DNA from: Burkholderiales bacterium
Lineage (GTDB): Bacteria > Pseudomonadota > Gammaproteobacteria > Burkholderiales > SG8-41
NCBI GenBank assembly: GCA_030683105.1
Contig: JAUXMZ010000030.1
Span: 22,910 to 86,909, forward strand
Direction of reading: 5' to 3'
Length of the DNA stretch: 64,000 bases
Part shown: piece by piece, positions 8,148-16,819 of the stretch
Numbering within the stretch: position 1 is the first letter of the stretch
Layout: every line of letters begins with the position of its first letter
The notes under the pieces: model-generated
What the model was told of the DNA's origin: nothing
Seen by the model: only the letters and a program-made list of their open reading frames with translations
Databases searched by the model: none
Translations under genes and position numbers: made by a program

Positions 8148-9053
8148 ATGAGTGCAGTCCCGCAGTCACATACCCAGTATGTCTATGATTTTGCCACGCT
8201 CGACCGCGTGCCCGACGGGCCGACCAGCGTCAAAGTAGCGGCCAGGCGTTTACTTTCGGGCCCAAGTCTGACGACCGGCAAGTCCTCGACCGTGGGGGCG
8301 GTGCTCTCCGGCGCTCACATCATCTGCACGCTGGGCACCCAGTTAAAAGGCTCGGGGGCCAAACCCCACACGCATCCCAACGAGCAGTTCAATTTCATCC
8401 TGCAGGGCACGATGACAGGCGACATCGAAGGCGACCGCGTATTCGCGCCCATATCAAATATTCTGCACACGCCCGGCATGGCGGTACATACCGGGCTCGC
8501 GTGCCCCGAGGAGGATCTGGTATTTCTGGCAATCAAAGACTCGCGTCACGGCATCGTCGGTCCGCCGGTCGACGGCAAATACGACGGGCCGAATTTCCTT
8601 CCTGGTTTCGGCACTCGCGCGCAAGAACCCAAGCAGAGCACCGCTGCGATGATGGCCGAGGCGAAGCGTCATCCCGGACCCGGCAAGCGTTATGTTTACG
8701 ACATGGCAGACGACACCGATACGTACTCCGGCTCCGCGAGTGCGGCGGTCACGCCCGGCGCAAAGCTCGCATTACCGAGCGGCATCAGCGGCAAGCTGCT
8801 CAGTGGCGAGTTGCTGCACGTCAGCGTGCTGCGATTCGCACCCGGCGCGACGATCCCGGAACATGTCCACGGCAACGAGCAGTTCACTTTCGTGGTCGAG
8901 GGCGGGCTGGACGCGAGCCTTGCAGGTCAAACGCTGCATGTCAGCGAGCGCTGCCTGCTGCATGTGCCCCCGGGCATGCCCCATACGCTCACGGCCCCGC
9001 GCGGTGCGCTGGTGATCATCGCGCAGGACAACCGCCACACCTTTTCGGCGTAG
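8148..9053 (+). CDS. Bicupin domain protein
   Basis: The protein of about 301 residues holds two cupin barrels. The first has the metal-site motif KPHTHPNEQFNFILQG and the second IPEHVHGNEQFTFVVEG, each with the H-x-H-x4-E spacing of iron- or manganese-binding cupins. Such double cupins act as dioxygenases, isomerases or decarboxylases on small organic acids. The ATG at 8148 is preferred to the upstream frame start at 8121 because a GGAG site precedes it by 7 nt. The gene converges with a Bug/TctC gene whose end is 8 bp away, and the two may share a substrate class. The specific reaction is unknown. Confidence 0.8.
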   Translation: MSAVPQSHTQYVYDFATLDRVPDGPTSVKVAARRLLSGPSLTTGKSSTVGAVLSGAHIICTLGTQLKGSGAKPHTHPNEQFNFILQGTMTGDIEGDRVFAPISNILHTPGMAVHTGLACPEEDLVFLAIKDSRHGIVGPPVDGKYDGPNFLPGFGTRAQEPKQSTAAMMAEAKRHPGPGKRYVYDMADDTDTYSGSASAAVTPGAKLALPSGISGKLLSGELLHVSVLRFAPGATIPEHVHGNEQFTFVVEGGLDASLAGQTLHVSERCLLHVPPGMPHTLTAPRGALVIIAQDNRHTFSA

Positions 9054-9061
9054 GCCACCGT

Positions 9062-10024
9062 CTACTTCGGCTTGAGGCCGAGGTCATTTACCAGCCTGGC
9101 GTAGCGCTGGTATTCGTTGCGCAGGAACTGTGCGAACCCGGCGCGCGAGCGTGGCGCAGGTTCGGCACCGATACGGATCAACTGCTGGCGCAAATCGGTA
9201 CTCTCCAACGACCGGTTCACCGCGGCGTGCAATTGATCGAGGATCGCGCGCGGCGTACCCGCCGGCGCCACCAGCCCCACCCACGCCGCCTGTGAAAATG
9301 CGGGCAGGCCCGACTCGGCTACGGTCGGCACCTCGGGCATGGCGAGGCTGCGCTCAGGGCCGCTGACTGCGATGGCTTTCAATTTCCCAGCGCGGATATG
9401 CGGCACCGATGCCGGCAGCGGTCCGAAATTGAACTGTGTCTCACCCGCCAGCAGCGCAATGATCAGCGGGCCGCCGCCCTTGTAAGGAACGATGGTGATG
9501 TCGATGCCGGCGAGTTTGGCGAACATCAGCCCGGTGAAATGGCTGGTGGAACCGGGGCCGGCGCTCCCGTAATTGATCGTGCCCGGTTTGGCCTTGGCGA
9601 GTGCAATGAGTTCCTTCACGGTGCTCGGCTGGAAGCTTGGATGCGCCGACATCATGCTGTACTGCACCACGAACAGCGCGATCGGCGCGAAATCGCGCTC
9701 CGGGTGGTAACGGATCGACTTTTGCAGCAGCGGAATCATGGTGTGCGTGGCGTAAGTCGCGGCCAGCAGCGTGTAACCATCCGGCGCGCCCTCTGCCGCG
9801 ATTTCCGCGCCGATCGCGCCGCCAGCACCACCGCGATTATCGACCACGATCTGCAGACCCATGATTTCGCTGACTTTCTGCATCACCATTCGCCCGACGA
9901 CATCGTTCGCGCCACCGGGGGAGCTTGGCATCACCATCCGAATCGGCCGTGCCGGATACTTCTCCGCAGCCTGTGCGCTCAAAGTCACCACAACGGCAGC
10001 AAGTGCAATCCATGACGCTTTCAT
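9062..10024 (-). CDS. Bug/TctC-family periplasmic solute-binding protein
   Basis: This 320-residue protein has a signal peptide (MKASWIALAAVVVTLSAQAA) followed by YPARPIRMVMPSSPGGANDV, the N-terminal ligand-loop signature of tctC proteins. Residues 130-200 carry the typical GTINYGSAGPGSTSHFTGLM and VPYKGGGPLI segments. The protein should bind a carboxylate in the periplasm. It is transcribed leftward and alone, with no tctAB nearby. It is more typical of the family than the 12459-13454 paralogue. The ligand is unknown. Confidence 0.92.
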   Translation of the reverse strand: MKASWIALAAVVVTLSAQAAEKYPARPIRMVMPSSPGGANDVVGRMVMQKVSEIMGLQIVVDNRGGAGGAIGAEIAAEGAPDGYTLLAATYATHTMIPLLQKSIRYHPERDFAPIALFVVQYSMMSAHPSFQPSTVKELIALAKAKPGTINYGSAGPGSTSHFTGLMFAKLAGIDITIVPYKGGGPLIIALLAGETQFNFGPLPASVPHIRAGKLKAIAVSGPERSLAMPEVPTVAESGLPAFSQAAWVGLVAPAGTPRAILDQLHAAVNRSLESTDLRQQLIRIGAEPAPRSRAGFAQFLRNEYQRYARLVNDLGLKPK

Positions 10025-10301
10025 CGGCTCCTCCTTTGTTATCCCGGCTTTCTCCCTGAACGGGTAGGAACATGCGCAGACATGTCCCCCGCAGATCAGG
10101 TTGGAAGGATGAAGGATTAAGTGATGCTCGGCAAGCCCGGGACCTGTTCACCAATAGCGCGTGAGGCGTTTACCCAGATGTAACGGCGGCAACACTCTGT
10201 TACGAAATGCCCGGGATTGAGCGCAACGTATCGCAGTCCAACACGTTATAGATGATGAACGGCGCGCGCCAGTGTGCCTGTCACAATAACGAGGAGACAC
10301 C

Positions 10302-11786
10302 ATGAAAAATCGAAAATTGATTGATGCGCTAGGCACGACACTGCTAGTGCTGCCGGTTGTCATATCGCTCGTGCACGCACCGGTCGCCCCGGCACAGACT
10401 TACGCGCCGCCGCCTCATGAAAATGCGCAGGCCCACGCGGTATTCTCGCAGCAAGACCTCGACCAGATGCTGGCACCGATCGCACTTTATCCGGACCCGC
10501 TGCTGTCGCAAATCCTGATGGCGGCCACCTACCCGCTCGAAGTGGTGCAGGCTGCGCGCTGGTCGCGGGCCAACCCCGGCTTGCAGGGCGACCAGGCCGT
10601 GCGTTCCGTCGAACAGAAACCCTGGGACCCCAGCGTCAAGTCGCTGGTCGCGTTCCCGCAAATATTGACCATGATGGACGAGAGGCTCGAATGGACCGAA
10701 CGCCTCGGGGATGCGTTTCTCGCCCAGGAATCGCAGGTCATGGATAGCGTGCAGCATTTGCGGCAAACGGCTTACGCGGCAGGCACGTTACGATCGGATG
10801 ACCAGATTCGCGTTGTATCGCAAGGGCCAGCCATCGTGGTCGTGCCGGTTAATCCGCAAGTCATTTACGTCCCTTACTATGATCCGAAGGTTGTCTATGG
10901 CAACTGGTGGTGGCCGGAGCCGCCCGTCTATTGGGCGCCGTGGCGCAGCTATCATCCGCCGCGTCCGGGCTTTACCCTTGCGTGGGGTAGCGGCATACCG
11001 GTCGCAAGCGGCTTCTTTTTCGGTGCGTTCGACTGGCCGCGCCGTCAGACGCGCATCGTCAGCGTCAACACCTATTATTACACCCGGACCGTCGTGATAA
11101 ACCGGCCGGCGGACGTCCACAGCAATGCTGTCGTGCGCCACGCGAATACGGCACCGGGCATCTGGCAGCACAATCCGGAGCACCGCCGCGGCGCGCCGTA
11201 CCGGCATGCTGACGTGCACACTCGTTTTATACCCGAAAACGCGCAGATGAAGCAGCGGGCAGTGCAGCCTGCCATCCCACCGCAGGCACGCACCATTGAA
11301 CACGGCAGGAATACGCCACGCGATTCACAGACTTATGTTGCAGGGCAGGCTACGATAGCCGCGCCGCGCGCCGGAATTCAGCAGGAAACGCGGTCCGAAA
11401 TCCGCAGCGATGATCGCCGGCGCCAGGAAGTTACACCGCGGAATGAAAACCGAAATGAAGGCGCCCGCCGGCGCGAAGCACCGCCAGCGGTCCGCAGCGA
11501 GCGTCCGAAGACGCAACCGCGTGTAGAGCAACATGCTTCGCGGCCCGCTCCGGTTCCGCAGTTCCGCAAGGAAAGCGCCGTGCGCACGGCACCGGCGGCA
11601 CCCGAGCCTCAACCGCGCAACGAAGCCTCTCGCGTGCGTACGCCGGAGCCGGCGACCACGGCGCATCCCGCAGCCAACGCACGACAAAACCGTCCAGCCA
11701 GCGGGCCCGGGCCGCGCCACGGCGATGGCAGCGAGCCGCGTAGCCGCGGCAGGGTTAATGGAAAGGTGGATCTGGTGGCTAGGTAA
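10302..11786 (+). CDS. DUF3300 family exported protein
   Basis: The 494-residue protein has an N-terminal signal or anchor helix (residues 8-32). A DUF3300 domain at about residues 45-260 contains LDQMLAPIALYPDPLLSQIL and VIYVPYYDPKVVYGNWWW. The C-terminal 230 residues are low-complexity and rich in Arg, Pro, Gln and Ala, probably disordered. DUF3300 proteins are exported and of unknown function in Proteobacteria. A ribosome site GAGGAG lies 6 nt before the ATG. The last 8 bp overlap the end of the convergent cyclase-like gene. Confidence 0.85.
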   Translation: MKNRKLIDALGTTLLVLPVVISLVHAPVAPAQTYAPPPHENAQAHAVFSQQDLDQMLAPIALYPDPLLSQILMAATYPLEVVQAARWSRANPGLQGDQAVRSVEQKPWDPSVKSLVAFPQILTMMDERLEWTERLGDAFLAQESQVMDSVQHLRQTAYAAGTLRSDDQIRVVSQGPAIVVVPVNPQVIYVPYYDPKVVYGNWWWPEPPVYWAPWRSYHPPRPGFTLAWGSGIPVASGFFFGAFDWPRRQTRIVSVNTYYYTRTVVINRPADVHSNAVVRHANTAPGIWQHNPEHRRGAPYRHADVHTRFIPENAQMKQRAVQPAIPPQARTIEHGRNTPRDSQTYVAGQATIAAPRAGIQQETRSEIRSDDRRRQEVTPRNENRNEGARRREAPPAVRSERPKTQPRVEQHASRPAPVPQFRKESAVRTAPAAPEPQPRNEASRVRTPEPATTAHPAANARQNRPASGPGPRHGDGSEPRSRGRVNGKVDLVAR

Positions 11787-12381
11787 AATCGAGGCGCGAG
11801 TCGCGCAGCACGCCGAACAACCGGATTGGCGCCCTGCGCGGAATTTCCAGCGCCGGCAACTCCTCGGCCTCAAGCGCAAATCCGGTTTCCGCAAGCGCGT
11901 CCATGAACATTTTGGACATCACCATCTCGCCGGCCCGCGCACGGTGTAACAAACGGTCGGCGACACTCACGCTATCGCCAATAATGAGCGGCTGGCCGGA
12001 TATCGGGCCGTCCGCGATGCCGATGACCGCTTCGCCGGCATGCAATCCTATCGCTACCGCCGCGCGTATGCCGTACTCATTTGCCCACGATTCTTCGAAA
12101 ACCGTGAAGTCGCGCTGGATTTCCTGTGCCGCCTGCATGGCATGCTGCGCATGGCTTTCCCCCGAAAAAGAAGCCATCAGGGTATCGTTCAACACGTTGC
12201 GCACGGTGCCGCCGTGTCGTTCGACCGCTTCCCGGACCAGGGCGAAAAACTCGGAAACCCGTGCCAACACTATTGACGGCTGGAGCATTTCGGACGTGCG
12301 CGTGAACCCGCTCGTCTCGGCGAACAGAATCACCACCGGTACACGCTCCAGCTCAGTCGTGTTTAATTCCGACTCTGCCAT
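11779..12381 (-). CDS. Stand-alone class III nucleotidyl cyclase domain protein
   Basis: The 200-residue product consists of little more than one class III adenylate/guanylate cyclase homology domain. The first metal-binding strand reads VVILFAETSGFTR: the usual Asp of FAD-x-x-GFT is Glu. The second metal Asp is kept in NDTLMASF. AVAIGLHAGEAVIG and the later GDSVSVADRLLHRA match the cyclase core. With Glu replacing one metal ligand and no sensor or membrane part, activity is uncertain; it could be a regulatory cyclase-like domain. The gene is convergent with the DUF3300 gene and overlaps it by 8 bp. Confidence 0.75.
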   Translation of the reverse strand: MAESELNTTELERVPVVILFAETSGFTRTSEMLQPSIVLARVSEFFALVREAVERHGGTVRNVLNDTLMASFSGESHAQHAMQAAQEIQRDFTVFEESWANEYGIRAAVAIGLHAGEAVIGIADGPISGQPLIIGDSVSVADRLLHRARAGEMVMSKMFMDALAETGFALEAEELPALEIPRRAPIRLFGVLRDSRLDFT

Positions 12382-12458
12382 TCCCTTGTTCCTGTCGTAA
12401 GACCATCAATCATGAATTGCGCCAGACGCTTTATTCTATACTTTCCTTTATACGCGAA

Positions 12459-13454
12459 TCACTGTCTGATACCCAGCCCCGTTGCCAGTTTGTAGTACAG
12501 CTCGTACTGCTCCCGCACGTACTGATCGGACTCAGCCGGTGAGCGTATCGCGGCAATGCCGCCGATGCGCGCGTTGCCGGCCTGCCAGTCCGGGTCCTTG
12601 GCCAGTTGCGCGAACACGCCTGCCCACTTGTTGACGATGGTTTTGGGCATGCCGCCCGGCCCCATCAGCGCCGTCCAGCCCACGATTTTCTCCATGTCGG
12701 GATAGCCGGCCTCGCGCGCGCTTTGCACGCCGGGCAGATCGTCGATCCGGGTCGGGGTCACGAACAGCGCGCGCAGCCGGTTCGCCTTGACCTGCGGGAT
12801 CACGGTGGGTGCGTTGTTGCAGGCGAAATCCACCTGACCGCCGAGTACCGCGACCGTGACTTCGCCGCCGCCCTTGTAGTGGATGCCGACCGCGTGGTCC
12901 TTGGTCAGCCCTGCCACGGTCATGAAGTACTGCGCCGCCATATTTTGGCTGGTGGCGACGCCGGCGGTGGAAAAGTTGAGCTTGCCCGGCTGCTTTCGCA
13001 ACGCGCCGACAAGGTCCTGCGCCGCGCGGTACGGCGACTCGGTGCGCACGAAGCAGATATAGGGATTGAGTTCGATCAGCGAGAGCATGGTGAACTCATC
13101 CCATTTGTAGCCGAGCTTGGAATCGACCGCCGGCAGGATCGCGTGCGTGGCGATGCGCGCGACCAGCAGCGTGTAGCCGTCGGGCACGGCGTTCTTCACC
13201 GCCATGGCGCCGATCGCGCCGGAGGCGCCAACCCGGTTCACCGACACGATGGGCACGTTGTTGAGATATTTCGAGCCCACCTGCGCGACGTTGCGACCGG
13301 AGAGGTCCGAGTCGCCGCCGGCGGCAAACGGGATCACGAACATGATGGGTTTGGTTGGATACTGCGCGGCGGGCTGTGCTGCGTAAGCGCCGGAAATCGA
13401 AGCCAAGACAGCGACGGCAAACAGCGCGAGTACTTTTGTTTTTGCATACATCAT
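12459..13454 (-). CDS. Bug/TctC-family periplasmic solute-binding protein
   Basis: The protein is about 331 residues, starting at the ATG at 13454 behind GGGGGAAA; an upstream in-frame ATG at 13472 is less likely. A signal peptide (residues 1-26) is followed by YPTKPIMFVIPFAAGGDSDL, a divergent version of the tctC N-terminal loop. Other family segments are VPIVSVNRVGASGAIGAMAV and HYKGGGEVTVAVLGGQVDFA. It should be a periplasmic carboxylate-binding protein without local transporter genes. It is the third intact member in the window, and the sequences differ enough to suggest different ligands. Confidence 0.9.
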   Translation of the reverse strand: MMYAKTKVLALFAVAVLASISGAYAAQPAAQYPTKPIMFVIPFAAGGDSDLSGRNVAQVGSKYLNNVPIVSVNRVGASGAIGAMAVKNAVPDGYTLLVARIATHAILPAVDSKLGYKWDEFTMLSLIELNPYICFVRTESPYRAAQDLVGALRKQPGKLNFSTAGVATSQNMAAQYFMTVAGLTKDHAVGIHYKGGGEVTVAVLGGQVDFACNNAPTVIPQVKANRLRALFVTPTRIDDLPGVQSAREAGYPDMEKIVGWTALMGPGGMPKTIVNKWAGVFAQLAKDPDWQAGNARIGGIAAIRSPAESDQYVREQYELYYKLATGLGIRQ

Positions 13455-13472
13455 TTTATTTTCCCCCATCAA

Positions 13473-13499
13473 TCAACGGGGTCAGACTGACCCCGTTGA
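13473..13499. repeat. 13-bp perfect palindrome (GGGGTCAG-A-CTGACCCC core)
   Basis: Two 13-bp arms, 13473-13485 and 13487-13499, are separated by one A and lie 19 bp upstream of the tctC start. A fragment of the core, GGGGTCAG, recurs at 51803. It could be a REP-like repeat or an operator. The rest of the gap to 13809 holds only an A/T-rich stretch before the GST gene, likely its promoter. Confidence 0.6.
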
Positions 13500-13809
13500 A
13501 AGGATTTTGCGGACGCCCGTTCGGGCACAGCCATTATTACGGCGACCTGATCTCCCCCTGATTGGATGACACTTGAATAAGCGTCACTCTTAGCGATTCT
13601 GCACTGCTGTGTTTTGATGTCAAGCAGCTTTGGAGCCGGATGAATGCACGCCACGGTGTGCCACCCCGCTTGCGCGATCATTGTTATGCGCGGCTCGGTC
13701 CCGCCAAAGATTTAGCAAAAATATGTATATATACAGCAACTTGCGGCACACCTGCCAACGCGACTCACCTCGCGTAAACTCCCGTATTTCCCTGACTTAG
13801 GAGAGCTCC

Positions 13810-14424
13810 ATGCTGCGCATCTACGGTTCCGCCAATTCCCGCGCCCTGCGCGTCATCTGGATGGCGGGAGAACTCGGCATACCCTACGAGCACAAAGACT
13901 GGCTGCCGCGCTCGCCGGAAACCCTCACGCCGGAATTCCACGCGCTCAATCCCAACTATCGCGTGCCGGTGATCGACGACGACGGGTTTATCCTTTCGGA
14001 GTCGATGGCGATCAATTTCTATCTCGCGAAAAAACACAAGAGCCCGCTCTTGCCTGCCGATCTCAAGCACGAAGCGCTCGCGCTGCAGTGGAGCTTGTGG
14101 GAGACCGACCGTCTCGACCGCCAGATCGTCAACTACGTCCGCCATGTCAAGGCACTGCCCGAAGCCGAGCGCAAGCCGGCTGTAGCTGAGGCGGCGTGGA
14201 AAGAAATCGTGCCGGCGTTCGACGCGCTGGAGGCCGCGCTCAAGAAATCCGAGTGGCTCGCCGGGCCTGCGTTCTCAGTCGGCGACCTGAACGTCGCCTC
14301 CGCGCTGTATCGTGCGCTGGTTATCGATCTTGGCAAATGGCCGCACATGCAGGCCTGGTTCAACCGCTGCTGGGCGCGCCCGGCCGCGGTCAAGGCGCGT
14401 GCGATGCGGGAGACGCCGGCCTGA
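13810..14424 (+). CDS. Glutathione S-transferase family protein
   Basis: This 204-residue protein has the two-domain GST architecture. An N-terminal thioredoxin-like domain (residues 1-80) includes SANSRALRVIWMAGELGIPYE, a cis-proline segment at NYRVPVIDDDG and the glutathione-binding LSESMAINFYLA. The all-helical C-terminal domain includes SVGDLNVASAL. The likely catalytic residue is Ser near position 7-10 rather than cysteine. The function is probably glutathione conjugation or glutathione-dependent reduction in the cytoplasm. A purine-rich AGGAGAG site precedes the ATG. The peroxiredoxin-like selenoprotein candidate follows on the same strand after 261 bp. Confidence 0.9.
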   Translation: MLRIYGSANSRALRVIWMAGELGIPYEHKDWLPRSPETLTPEFHALNPNYRVPVIDDDGFILSESMAINFYLAKKHKSPLLPADLKHEALALQWSLWETDRLDRQIVNYVRHVKALPEAERKPAVAEAAWKEIVPAFDALEAALKKSEWLAGPAFSVGDLNVASALYRALVIDLGKWPHMQAWFNRCWARPAAVKARAMRETPA

Positions 14425-14685
14425 ACGGTTGTTGAATGGCGGCGCGCCCTCCGTCTCCAGACCGGCAAGCAGCGGCCAGGAATAAGCCGGGCGATGCCAT
14501 GCGAGGGTTCCTGCGCGACGCTCGCGAGCGTGCGCACCACCATCGAATCAAATCCATGACGCCGGCAGGGTATTGCGCTGTTTCAGCTTTGCCGGAAACA
14601 GGTGTATTTTATTGCGCAGGTCACGCACAATACCTGCCACGCTCCGGATCGCGTCCGCAGCCTGTCCATACAGGGGGAGAACTCG

Positions 14686-15162
14686 ATGTCGAAAAAACTG
14701 GGGATCGGCGACACGTTCCCGAACCTGACGCTCAATCTCGTCAAAGGCGGCACGATCAATTTGCCGGGCGGCATGGGTTCGAAGTACGGGGTGATCCTGT
14801 TTTATCGCGGGCACTGGTGACCGTACTGCCGCCGGCAGTTGGTCGGCTTCGAAAAGCTCAAGTCTGAACTGGACGCCGTTGGCGCCAGTGTCATTGCAGC
14901 CAGCGTCGATCCCATCGACAAGGCGGGCGAGGTGGCGGCGGAAGTGTCGTTTCCCGTGGCATACGGCGTCGCGCGCGAGACCGCAGACATGCTCGGCTCC
15001 TGGTGGGAGGAGCGGCGCAGCATCATACAACCCTCCGAGTTCGTCACCGATGCCGGCGGGAAAATCATTGCATCGAGCTATAGCGACGGCCCGATTGGAC
15101 GCGTCGACGCTGCCGACGTAATCAAGGTCATCAACTTCCGTGAGGCACAATTGCGAAAATAG
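14686..15162 (+). CDS. Peroxiredoxin-like protein with UxxC, predicted selenoprotein (Sec45)
   Basis: The frame of 159 codons (158 residues) starts at the ATG at 14686 after GGGGGAGA and is interrupted only by TGA at 14818. AhpC/TSA-type thioredoxin-fold proteins carry the active site FYRGHWCPYCRRQL. Here it reads FYRGHW, TGA, PYCRRQL, so the TGA replaces the attacking cysteine and Cys48 is kept: a UxxC pair. Residues after the TGA continue the fold (GASVIAASVDPIDKAGEVA and PVAYGVARETADMLGSWW). The role would be reduction of peroxides or disulfides in the cytoplasm. Several hairpins lie downstream of the TGA, but none is as clear as in the other two genes. A TTG in the correct frame at 14839 makes a separate downstream gene possible but less likely. 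Confidence 0.85.
14818..14820 (+). other. Predicted selenocysteine (UGA) codon of the peroxiredoxin-like gene
   Basis: This in-frame TGA takes the first cysteine of the CPYC active site. The upstream RGHW and downstream PYCRRQL flanks are otherwise intact. Confidence 0.8.
14825..14858 (+). promoter_or_regulatory. Candidate SECIS region (peroxiredoxin-like gene)
   Basis: Three alternative hairpins fall here. ACTGCC/GGCAGT has a 3-nt loop GCC, with its G 11 nt past the UGA, which is close. GCCG/CGGC has a 9-nt loop starting with G, 15 nt past. GGCTT/AAGCT has the loop CGAA, with G as the 31st nucleotide, which fits the usual distance window. The sequence alone does not decide between them. Confidence 0.4.
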
Positions 15163-15190
15163 CGGGCCCTAATTCGTAAAGGAGCGAACG

Positions 15191-16402
15191 ATGACGCGCA
15201 GCGCAGCAAGACCGGCAGTCCGCACGCAGCCCCAGGCCACGGCCCCGCGGGCATCCCGTTCACAGCCGGCACGCCGAGTGTTGCTGATGGTCGCCACGCG
15301 CAAAGGCGCGTGGCTCTATCAGAGCGATGCGTCAAGAAAAACCTGGCGCGCCGACGGGCCGCATTTTCTCGGCCACGTCGTCAGCCACCTGATGCTCGAC
15401 CCGCGCGATCGAAGGACGCTGCTGGCGGCGGCGAAGACCGGCCACCTCGGCCCGACCGTGTTCCGTTCCACCGATCTCGGTCGCACCTGGAAGGAAGCCG
15501 CGCGGCCGCCCGCGTTCGCGAAGGCGCCGGCCGGTGAGCAGGGCCGCGCGGTCGATCACACGTTCTGGCTCGCGCCGTCTCCCGCCTCCGAGCCCGGCGT
15601 CTGGTACGCGGGGACCTCGCCGCAGGGACTGTTCCGCTCCGAAGACGGCGGCGCCACGTGGGCACCGTTCTCCACTATCAACGACGATCCGCAGTACCGC
15701 GAATGGATGGGCACGGCGCAGGACGGCACGCCGGATGGACCGAAGCTGCATTCGATCATTGTCGATCCGCGCGATCCCAATCATCTGTATTTCGGGATGT
15801 CGGGCGGCGGCGTGCATGAGACGGTCGATGGCGGCAAGACATGGCGCGTGATGATCAAGGGGATGGATGTCGTGGAGGGATTCGGTTTCGATCCCGCGAA
15901 ACCCACGTTCCACGATCCGCATTGCCTGCGCATGTGCCCGAGCAACCCGGATCGCATCTACCAGCAGAACCACTGCGGCATCTACCGGCTCGACCGCCCT
16001 TCGGACACCTGGGTGCGCATCGGCAAAAGCATGCCCAAGAAAGTCGGCGACATCGGTTTCCCGCTGGTGGTGCATCCGCGCGACGACAACACCGCGTGGG
16101 TGTTTCCGATGGACGGCACCGCCGTGTGGCCGCGCACGAGCCCCGAAGGCAGGCCCGCGGTCTACGTGACGCGCAACGCCGGCAAGACCTGGCAGCGGCT
16201 CGCCGCCGGCCTGCCCGAGGCCCAGGCGTGGTGGACCGTGAAGCGCCAGGCGATGACGGCAGACGAAGCGGATCCGGTGGGCCTGTACTTCGGCACGACC
16301 AGCGGCGAGCTGTGGATGAGCCGCGACGAAGGCCGCCGGTGGACCTGCATCGCGCAGCACCTGCCGGAGATCTACGCCGTGGAAGCGGCCCAACTGGGCT
16401 AA
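15191..16402 (+). CDS. BNR/sialidase-like beta-propeller protein
   Basis: The 403-residue protein shows repeated Asp-box (S/T-x-D-x-G-x-T-W) motifs typical of BNR propellers. Examples are RSTDLGRTWKEA, RSEDGGATWAPF, ETVDGGKTWRVM, VTRNAGKTWQRL and MSRDEGRRWTCI, spread over the full length at about 60-90-residue spacing. Sequences of this type are often labelled exo-alpha-sialidase or glycosyl hydrolase, but catalytic sialidase residues are not evident, so the activity is unknown. No clear signal peptide is seen; the N-terminal 30 residues are basic and Ala/Arg/Pro-rich. A ThiS/MoaD-like gene follows 102 bp downstream, and this pairing suggests joint function. Confidence 0.75.
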   Translation: MTRSAARPAVRTQPQATAPRASRSQPARRVLLMVATRKGAWLYQSDASRKTWRADGPHFLGHVVSHLMLDPRDRRTLLAAAKTGHLGPTVFRSTDLGRTWKEAARPPAFAKAPAGEQGRAVDHTFWLAPSPASEPGVWYAGTSPQGLFRSEDGGATWAPFSTINDDPQYREWMGTAQDGTPDGPKLHSIIVDPRDPNHLYFGMSGGGVHETVDGGKTWRVMIKGMDVVEGFGFDPAKPTFHDPHCLRMCPSNPDRIYQQNHCGIYRLDRPSDTWVRIGKSMPKKVGDIGFPLVVHPRDDNTAWVFPMDGTAVWPRTSPEGRPAVYVTRNAGKTWQRLAAGLPEAQAWWTVKRQAMTADEADPVGLYFGTTSGELWMSRDEGRRWTCIAQHLPEIYAVEAAQLG

Positions 16403-16465
16403 ACGCGGCCAACAGCGAATGGAAGAAGTGGACATGCACGTGCAATGGGTAAGCCGTCCCGGCAC

Positions 16466-16498
16466 TCGCGATTCACGAATCACGAATCACGAATCACG
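16466..16498. repeat. Heptamer short tandem repeat (ACGAATC)
   Basis: Four near-perfect 7-bp units of ACGAATC lie immediately upstream of the ThiS/MoaD-like gene. They resemble the heptamer arrays at 3826, 21092 and 40587. Confidence 0.8.
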
Positions 16499-16504
16499 GC
16501 CTTT

Positions 16505-16762
16505 ATGAAGGTGCTCATCCCCAGCGCACTGCACTCATACAGCGGGGGCAGCGTAGCCGAGGCGAACGGTGCTACGCTCGCCGCCGTCCTCGCCGACCTC
16601 GACCGGCTATACCCCGGGATACGTTTTCGCATGATCGACGAGCAGAACCGAGTACGGCGCCACATCCGCATCTTCATCAATGGCGAACAGGTGCACGACT
16701 TGACGCAGCCGCTTATTGCGTCCGACGAGGTGGTCATCGTGCAAGCGCTCAGCGGCGGCTGA
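16505..16762 (+). CDS. ThiS/MoaD-like ubiquitin-fold protein
   Basis: The ATG at 16505 gives an 85-residue protein ending in SGG. It has the beta-grasp pattern of MoaD/ThiS: VLIPSALHSYSGG, VLADLDRLYPGIRFRM, IRIFINGEQVHDL, and a final VVIVQALSGG. The C-terminal Gly-Gly is where sulfur carriers are adenylated and thiocarboxylated. A role as a sulfur carrier or small modifier is inferred. No moaE, thiG or adenylating-enzyme gene is adjacent. Its neighbour is the BNR-repeat protein gene, separated by a heptamer repeat. Confidence 0.8.
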   Translation: MKVLIPSALHSYSGGSVAEANGATLAAVLADLDRLYPGIRFRMIDEQNRVRRHIRIFINGEQVHDLTQPLIASDEVVIVQALSGG

Positions 16763-16819
16763 AGAACCGGGCTGCGCGCTGCACTGATAGCCTTAAATAA
16801 TGTAAGTGCCTGTTTGTAT

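Noticed and set aside
1674..14820. The three in-frame TGA codons as ordinary nonsense mutations or sequencing errors
   Set aside because: All are TGA, all fall at a catalytic cysteine position, frames and similarity continue beyond them, and two have SECIS-like hairpins. Random decay would not produce this pattern.
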